Origin: Prevotella sp. UBA2754
GTDB lineage: Bacteria; Bacteroidota; Bacteroidia; Bacteroidales; Bacteroidaceae
Direction of reading: 5' to 3'
Assembly: GCA_002353295.1 (NCBI GenBank)
Contig: DEJG01000019.1
Coordinates: forward strand, 515,107 to 579,106
Length of the DNA stretch: 64,000 bases
Shown here: one piece after another, positions 59,714 through 64,000 of the stretch
Layout of the letters: each line of letters begins with the position of its first letter
Numbering within the stretch: the first letter of the stretch is position 1
The notes under the pieces: model-generated
Told to the model about the DNA's origin: nothing
What the model saw: the letters and a program-made list of their open reading frames with translations, nothing else
Database searches by the model: none
Program-made: the position numbers and the translations under genes

Positions 59714-59730
59714 TAACTCCTTTTTAATTT
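59702..59730 (+). terminator. Terminator of the retron operon
   Basis: AAGGAGTTA (59702-59710), loop TAA, TAACTCCTT (59714-59722), followed by TTTAATTTTTT. It overlaps the PLD stop codon and insulates the retron from the LRR operon. Confidence 0.85.
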
Positions 59731-59758
59731 TTTAGGATAACAAGATTGTTTTGCTTTA

Positions 59759-59792
59759 CGAACATAGTGTTCGCACTCCTATAGTACCTTTG
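59759..59792 (+). promoter_or_regulatory. Operator 5 and promoter of the LRR operon
   Basis: CGAAC-ATAGT-GTTCG (59759-59773), 11 bp, TACCTTTG (59785-59792), ATG at 59841. Confidence 0.8.
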
Positions 59793-59840
59793 CAACAGAA
59801 AACAGAACATAGTGCTCTGTTACTTTAAAAACAAAGGTAT

Positions 59841-60635
59841 ATGAAAAACAATATTTGTGGTTACATTGAGTTGAATGGTGAGTTAGTTAAGATTTCATCT
59901 GTTGAGGACCTAAAAGACTTAGCTGCCAGACTTGGGGCTGCATTCACAGAATTAACCAACCGAGATTATGAAGCCCTCTGCGCTAAGATGCAGGGAGAAT
60001 TCGAGATAGATGATTGTGGTGTTCTATACTCAAAAGATGGAAGAAAGGTGTTCTTAGCTCCTATCACGTCAAATGAGTATATTATCAAGTCAGGGGCTAT
60101 AGCTATTGCTAGTTATGCATTCAACTGGCATTATTATCTGTGCAATGGGGTGTTGTATACCAACAACAAATTTATCTATGAGAAGAAAATTACAAAACTC
60201 CTTATTCCAGATTCTGTAATAGCGATAGGAAGTGAAGCATTTGGCGACAACGATGCGATTGAGAAAATTATTGTTTCTCAAAAGTTGGAGTATATCGGTC
60301 AAAGAGCTTTTCGTGGTTGTTGGAAAATGAAGGGCTTCTGCCTTCCTCCTTCTGTAAAGTATATTGAAACAGAGGCTTTCGATGGATGCTACAATGCATT
60401 TAAAGAGCTAACAATACCAGCTTCTGTCAAGTATATAGGGAGTCATGCCTTTAGAAACTGTCTTACTCTAGAAAAAGTTATCTTTTCTGGACCAATTGAT
60501 AAAATGGGTTCTGGAATTTTCGAGTCCTGTGACAAACTTTCAGTAATTGTTGTCCCTAAGGAATGCGTAGAGCAATTCCGTGAACAATTACCCTTCTATT
60601 CTGAAATAATAACAGAAGTAGCAGAGGAAGAATAA
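59841..60635 (+). CDS. BspA-type leucine-rich-repeat protein, cytoplasmic
   Basis: 264 aa. Residues about 105-250 carry LRR_5 units ('LLIPDSVIAIGSEAFGDNDAIEKIIV', 'YIGQRAFRGCWKMKGFCLP', 'YIGSHAFRNCLTLEKVIF'). The N-terminus ('CGYIELNGELVKISSVEDLKDLAARLG') is a separate short domain. BspA-like proteins are normally secreted adhesins, but there is no signal peptide, so it probably acts as an intracellular recognition module. Head of a short run with the acidic protein and paralogue B. Confidence 0.8.
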   Translation: MKNNICGYIELNGELVKISSVEDLKDLAARLGAAFTELTNRDYEALCAKMQGEFEIDDCGVLYSKDGRKVFLAPITSNEYIIKSGAIAIASYAFNWHYYLCNGVLYTNNKFIYEKKITKLLIPDSVIAIGSEAFGDNDAIEKIIVSQKLEYIGQRAFRGCWKMKGFCLPPSVKYIETEAFDGCYNAFKELTIPASVKYIGSHAFRNCLTLEKVIFSGPIDKMGSGIFESCDKLSVIVVPKECVEQFREQLPFYSEIITEVAEEE

Positions 60636-60681
60636 TAAGAAATCAAACAAAGAGATAGTATTTACTTAATATAAGAAGCGT

Positions 60682-60867
60682 ATGGCAAGAAACTATTATG
60701 ATGACTCTTACGAAGAGTATGATGATTACGAGTGTGATAGCTACGATGATGGTGGCTACGAGTGGACGGAAGAAGATTCCTGGGATGCTCTGACAGACGG
60801 GATGTATGGTGATATGCCGAGTAATCCTATGGAGTATGATGCCATGATGGATGCATTAGGCTTCTAA
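60682..60867 (+). CDS. Highly acidic 61-aa protein
   Basis: About one third of residues are Asp or Glu, with many Tyr ('YYDDSYEEYDDYECDSYDDGGYEW') and almost no Lys. Good start context (AGAAGCG before ATG) and conserved-looking ending 'YDAMMDALGF'. Charge pattern resembles DNA mimics or antitoxins, but no homologue is known to me. Lies 46 bp after the LRR gene and 12 bp before paralogue B. Confidence 0.6.
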   Translation: MARNYYDDSYEEYDDYECDSYDDGGYEWTEEDSWDALTDGMYGDMPSNPMEYDAMMDALGF

Positions 60868-60879
60868 AATCATTCGACC

Positions 60880-61422
60880 ATGGGCAGTAGCAAAGCAGGT
60901 AATAATTCAAAAGAGCTGGAGTACAATAGTTGCTCCACTCTTTTGGACGACATAAAACAGAAGATTCGCTTACTTAGAAAAAGTGGAATAAGCGAAAGCG
61001 AGATAGCATCTCTGTTTTATGTTGAAAGACCGCTGCCCGTACTGATAGTAGGTAAAGATAACAGAATCTTTCTAGGTGATAAGCAGAATGAAATTCATAT
61101 GGAACCATTAGTCAGGGCTATCTATATACTTTTTCTTAAACATCCAGAGGGGATTGTGTTCAAATCCTTGCCCGATTATCGGAAAGAACTGACTAATCTG
61201 TACGATAAAATAAGACCTTGGGGATTGACAGATAGGGCGCTTCAGAGTATCGAAGATGTGACGAACCCTATGCTGAACTCTATCAATGAGAAATGTGCCA
61301 GAATCAAGAAAGCATTCGTAGGAATACTTGGAAGCGAGATGGCTAAGCAATATTATATAAAAGGAAACCGTGGAGAGCCTAAGAGTATTACTCTGTCACG
61401 TGACCTTGTTGTTTGGGAATAA
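60880..61422 (+). CDS. Conserved island protein, paralogue B
   Basis: 180 aa. Shares with the 199-aa protein at 48468 the blocks 'LVRAIYILFLKHPEGIVFKSLPDYRKEL', 'NPMLNSINEKCARIKKAF', 'YYIKG' and 'ITLSRDLV'. N-terminus has a helix-turn-helix-like stretch 'IRLLRKSGISESEIASLFY'. Function unknown; the two copies sit on either side of the WYL/retron block. Confidence 0.68.
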   Translation: MGSSKAGNNSKELEYNSCSTLLDDIKQKIRLLRKSGISESEIASLFYVERPLPVLIVGKDNRIFLGDKQNEIHMEPLVRAIYILFLKHPEGIVFKSLPDYRKELTNLYDKIRPWGLTDRALQSIEDVTNPMLNSINEKCARIKKAFVGILGSEMAKQYYIKGNRGEPKSITLSRDLVVWE

Positions 61423-61431
61423 AAGCAATTT

Positions 61432-61520
61432 TTCACAAGGCTTGTTTTCTGTTTTTACTTTATAAGCAAGAAAAGAATTGTTACTTTTGCAGTTCCAGAT
61501 TATGGGACTAAGTATCTTTG
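61432..61520 (+). promoter_or_regulatory. Third ACAAG-CTTGT palindrome and promoters of the dnaB run
   Basis: TTCACAAG-G-CTTGT (61432-61445), then TACTTTTG (61482-61489) and TATCTTTG (61513-61520) ahead of the 74-aa gene. The core palindrome matches the one at the ftsZ-like promoter. Confidence 0.55.
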
Positions 61521-61544
61521 TAGAACAAATAAAAAATAAAATTT

Positions 61545-61769
61545 ATGGAGAAGAACGAATTAGTGGGTAAGACAATGGAGGAACTAATTGAAATAGTCCT
61601 CGAAAAAGAATTAGCAGAAAGAGAACTTAGAGCAGACTTGGATAATGCTAAGGACAAGCTAAGTATGTATGAAAAGAAACAGAGACAATGTGCAAAATCT
61701 GTTTGCATGTTATGTGCACTTTTGATTGTCATGATGATTTCTGTTGCTATTTTACTTTTTAGCAGATAG
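61545..61769 (+). CDS. Small tail-anchored coiled-coil protein
   Basis: 74 aa. Residues 1-45 form a charged heptad helix ('LIEIVLEKELAERELRADL'), residues 50-72 one membrane helix ('VCMLCALLIVMMISVAILLF'). C-terminal anchor, N-terminus in the cytoplasm. Good promoter upstream; dnaB starts 52 bp downstream, so both may be on one mRNA. No family recognised. Confidence 0.6.
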   Translation: MEKNELVGKTMEELIEIVLEKELAERELRADLDNAKDKLSMYEKKQRQCAKSVCMLCALLIVMMISVAILLFSR

Positions 61770-61821
61770 TCTGTGGATTGTTATCAATCAAAAAGAAAAC
61801 ATTAAAAACTGATAAGTAGCT

Positions 61822-63381
61822 ATGCCAGGACAAAGAACTCAATATAAGCGTAATCAAGGTCAGAGTAGCCAACTACCCTTGGATTTTGCATATGGTCATG
61901 TTCAGCCTCAGGCTCTTGAGGTTGAAAAGGCCGTGCTAGGAGCATTGATGATTGACCGCGATGCATATATGGAAGTATGTGAGGTGCTGCATGTGGAAAG
62001 TTTCTACGAGCCTCGAAACCAGAAAATATATGCTGCTATCCAGCAACTGAATATGGAAGAGAAACCTGTGGATGTGCTGACTGTAACTGAGCAACTGGCA
62101 AAACTGGGAACGCTTGAAGAAGTTGGTGGTCCTGGGTATGTGGCAGAACTGAGTTCGAGAGTGGCCACGTCTGCAAACATTGGCTATCATGCCAATATCG
62201 TGGCAGAGAAATATCTGTCGAGACAACTGATTTCATATACCAGCACTATTGGTACCAAGGCGTTCGATGAGACCTACGATGTGAATGATGTCATTCAGGA
62301 GGCTGAGAGTATTCTGTTCGACATAGCCCATAAAAACATGAAGAAGGACTACACTTCAGTAGATCCTCTGATTGAGGAAGCTACGAAGATTATGCAGGCT
62401 TCAGCTAGCAATAATGGTGGCGTGACAGGCATATCAACAGGGTATTATCGTCTTGATGACGTAACGAGTGGATGGCAAAATTCTGATTTGGTCATCATTG
62501 CTGGAAGACCTGCAATGGGTAAAACGGCCTTTGCTTTGTCAATGGCAAAGAACATTGCAGCAGACCAACACATCCCTATGGCATTCTTCTCATTAGAGAT
62601 GTCTGGAGTTCAGTTGACGAATCGTTTGATATCTAACGCATGTGAAATTGGCGGAAAGAAGATTCTGAACGGCAATCTTGACCGAGCGGACTGGGATCGG
62701 TTTGACAAAAGAATCAACAATCTTATTGGTGCACCTCTGTATATTGATGACACACCAGGCTTGTCTGTTTTTGAATTGAAGACAAAAGCACGGCGCTTGG
62801 TCAACGAACATCAGATAAAGTTGATTATGATAGACTATCTGCAGCTGATGAACGCCAATGGCATGCGGTTCAATAATCGTCAGGAAGAGGTTTCAAATAT
62901 CTCACGTTCACTAAAGGGGCTGGCCAAAGAGCTGAATATTCCTATCATTGCACTGAGTCAGCTGAACCGTGGTGTAGAAGGTAGAGAGGGGGCAGAGGGT
63001 AAGCGCCCGATGCTTTCAGACCTCAGAGAGTCGGGTGCCATAGAACAGGATGCGGATATGGTGATATTTGTCCATCGCCCGGAATACTATCATCTATATG
63101 AATCTTCTGATGGTGCTATTGATTATCGTGGCAAGGCAGAAATCATCATAGCAAAACATCGAAAAGGTGCTACGGATATTGTCTTGCTTGACTTCAAGGG
63201 CGAATATACCCGCTTTGAGAATCCGGAAGATAATTCACTGGGAGATCTTCCTTTGACTGAAGGTGGCGAAATAAGAGGTGACAAACTAAATGGTGAGAAC
63301 AATCTGCCAGTAGGGGTAGATTCTTTTGGGGATGTGCCGATTACCCTCCCACCTCCTATAAACGAGCCCGCACCATATTAA
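61822..63381 (+). CDS. dnaB: Replicative DNA helicase DnaB
   Basis: 519 aa. N-terminal domain 'PQALEVEKAVLGALMIDRDAY', RecA-like ATPase with 'GRPAMGKTAFALSMA' (Walker A), 'AFFSLEMSGVQLTNRL', 'IKLIMIDYLQLMN' (Walker B) and 'IPIIALSQLNRGVEGR...SDLRESGAIEQDADMVIFVHRPEYY'. No intein at the Walker A site. Very close to chromosomal DnaB of this phylum, so it may be the main replicative helicase or a second copy carried by the island; the window does not decide. Confidence 0.94.
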   Translation: MPGQRTQYKRNQGQSSQLPLDFAYGHVQPQALEVEKAVLGALMIDRDAYMEVCEVLHVESFYEPRNQKIYAAIQQLNMEEKPVDVLTVTEQLAKLGTLEEVGGPGYVAELSSRVATSANIGYHANIVAEKYLSRQLISYTSTIGTKAFDETYDVNDVIQEAESILFDIAHKNMKKDYTSVDPLIEEATKIMQASASNNGGVTGISTGYYRLDDVTSGWQNSDLVIIAGRPAMGKTAFALSMAKNIAADQHIPMAFFSLEMSGVQLTNRLISNACEIGGKKILNGNLDRADWDRFDKRINNLIGAPLYIDDTPGLSVFELKTKARRLVNEHQIKLIMIDYLQLMNANGMRFNNRQEEVSNISRSLKGLAKELNIPIIALSQLNRGVEGREGAEGKRPMLSDLRESGAIEQDADMVIFVHRPEYYHLYESSDGAIDYRGKAEIIIAKHRKGATDIVLLDFKGEYTRFENPEDNSLGDLPLTEGGEIRGDKLNGENNLPVGVDSFGDVPITLPPPINEPAPY

Positions 63382-63384
63382 TAT

Positions 63385-63654
63385 ATGAGTATTGAGGAAT
63401 TAATAGACAGAGTCATCATGTCTCAGCAGACGATAGAGATTGAGTACTGCACACGCAGTGGGCATGTCTTTAACTGTGAGATTACCGATATAGGCTATTC
63501 TCAATACTATGGTGGCGGGTATATTGTGGCTCGTCGGACAGACATTGATGAAGACAGGACATTCAAGGTGAGCAGAATCTTGAGTGTAAACGGGCATTAC
63601 TTCTCTCGGATATTCTGGCAGCAAATTGGTGATGAGTTTAAGAGAATATACTAA
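63385..63654 (+). CDS. Small stand-alone WYL-like domain protein
   Basis: 89 aa, 3 bp after dnaB. The pattern 'QQTIEIEYCTRSGHVFNCEITDIGYSQYYGGGYIVARRTDIDEDRTFKVSRILSV' matches a WYL domain without its winged helix (Y..g...I.p......wyl.a.....r.fkl.RI). It could sense the same ligand as the full regulator at 49792, or bind DnaB. Assignment rests on pattern only. Confidence 0.5.
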   Translation: MSIEELIDRVIMSQQTIEIEYCTRSGHVFNCEITDIGYSQYYGGGYIVARRTDIDEDRTFKVSRILSVNGHYFSRIFWQQIGDEFKRIY

Positions 63655-63685
63655 TTCAAAAAACTGAGAAATGCTTTGGCATCTA

Positions 63686-64000
63686 TTATGGATTACGGTA
63701 TTTGTAGTGATTTACAACTTTTTCAGAACGGCCAGAACATTGGACATCGAAGTTGAGAAATGCAGATTGCAGGAATGAAGTAGTTTCATTACGAGAATCT
63801 GGGAGATTTATTTTGATGCCAAGGGACGGGAGAGTGACATCGTAGTAGTTCCACCATTGTAATTTGAACGAGTTGTAGAAGAACCGATACTTCCCTTCAA
63901 GCAGCAGGCGTGATAGGGCGTTGATATAACTAATCTGCTGACACCGAGTTAACCCGTCCTTGCCTTTTGTGACAGGCACTGAAGTGAACCCCAAAGTTTG
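63686..64000 (-). CDS. Partial open frame entering from the right edge
   Basis: 104 codons open from the window edge to TAA at 63686-63688, giving ..GFTSVPVTKGKDGL...QWWNYYDVTLPS..NHYKYRNP. It may be the C-terminus of a larger minus-strand gene. No family recognised. Part of it (63842-63894) is nearly identical in DNA to a stretch of the Tyr-rich repeat gene but read in another frame, which makes its coding status uncertain. Confidence 0.35.
   Translation of the reverse strand, partial: QTLGFTSVPVTKGKDGLTRCQQISYINALSRLLLEGKYRFFYNSFKLQWWNYYDVTLPSLGIKINLPDSRNETTSFLQSAFLNFDVQCSGRSEKVVNHYKYRNP
63842..63894. repeat. 53-bp copy of a segment of the Tyr-rich repeat gene
   Basis: 51 of 53 bases equal 49432-49484 in the same orientation, with abrupt loss of similarity on both sides. 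The two mismatches are at 63862 and 63865. Confidence 0.75.

Overview
The window looks like a chromosomal segment of a Bacteroidota bacterium, most likely a Prevotella relative. Evidence: almost every promoter I can place fits the phylum-specific TTTG / TAnnTTTG pattern, exported proteins end their signal peptides in ..A-Q, and the gene set is typical (type III glutamine synthetase, GH28 and GH31 hydrolases, carboxypeptidase-like regulatory domains, a PyrK/PyrD pair, a DAHP synthase-chorismate mutase fusion). No rRNA or tRNA gene was found. Layout: 0-2.3 kb is an ABC-2 drug/lipid exporter. 2.3-10.2 kb holds exported enzymes and an ECF sigma factor. 10.3-14.4 kb (minus) is an agmatine-to-putrescine operon ending in glutamine synthetase. 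14.4-24.9 kb holds a Fet-like transporter, a nuclease, a membrane AAA protein, a PurF-like protein, Nif3, a histidine kinase and holA. 25.7-34.1 kb holds pyrimidine, chorismate and glutamate synthesis genes, with a small-RNA candidate between pyrD and aroC. 34.2-40.4 kb holds copA and a Phe/Tyr operon (pheA, aminotransferase, DAHP synthase-chorismate mutase, tyrA), preceded by a complete ribosome-dependent attenuator. 40.4-47 kb is housekeeping genes. From about 47.1 kb to the end the sequence turns visibly AT-richer and accessory. It opens with an FtsZ-like gene and a small conserved gene that has a paralogue at 60.9 kb. It then carries a WYL regulator-TPR-helicase operon, two orphan genes, a retron (ncRNA, retron-type reverse transcriptase, 309-aa protein, PLD-family nuclease), an LRR protein, a very acidic 61-aa protein, and dnaB with a small WYL-like protein. 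The main discovery is that five promoters in this island (49.7, 54.3, 55.1, 55.8 and 59.8 kb) carry the same 15-bp palindrome, CGAAC-N5-GTTCG or a close variant. In each case it lies exactly 11 bp before the TAnnTTTG box. This ties the WYL operon, the two orphan genes, the retron and the LRR operon into one putative regulon, and the WYL protein is the obvious candidate repressor. A second palindrome (ACAAG-S-CTTGT) occurs at 47.1, 49.65 and 61.4 kb. I read the island as a coordinated, probably anti-phage, locus built around an apparently unusual retron with a PLD effector candidate. Function is inferred, not shown. A second theme is short tandem repeats of 7-9 bp, found between genes and also translated in frame inside conserved enzymes.
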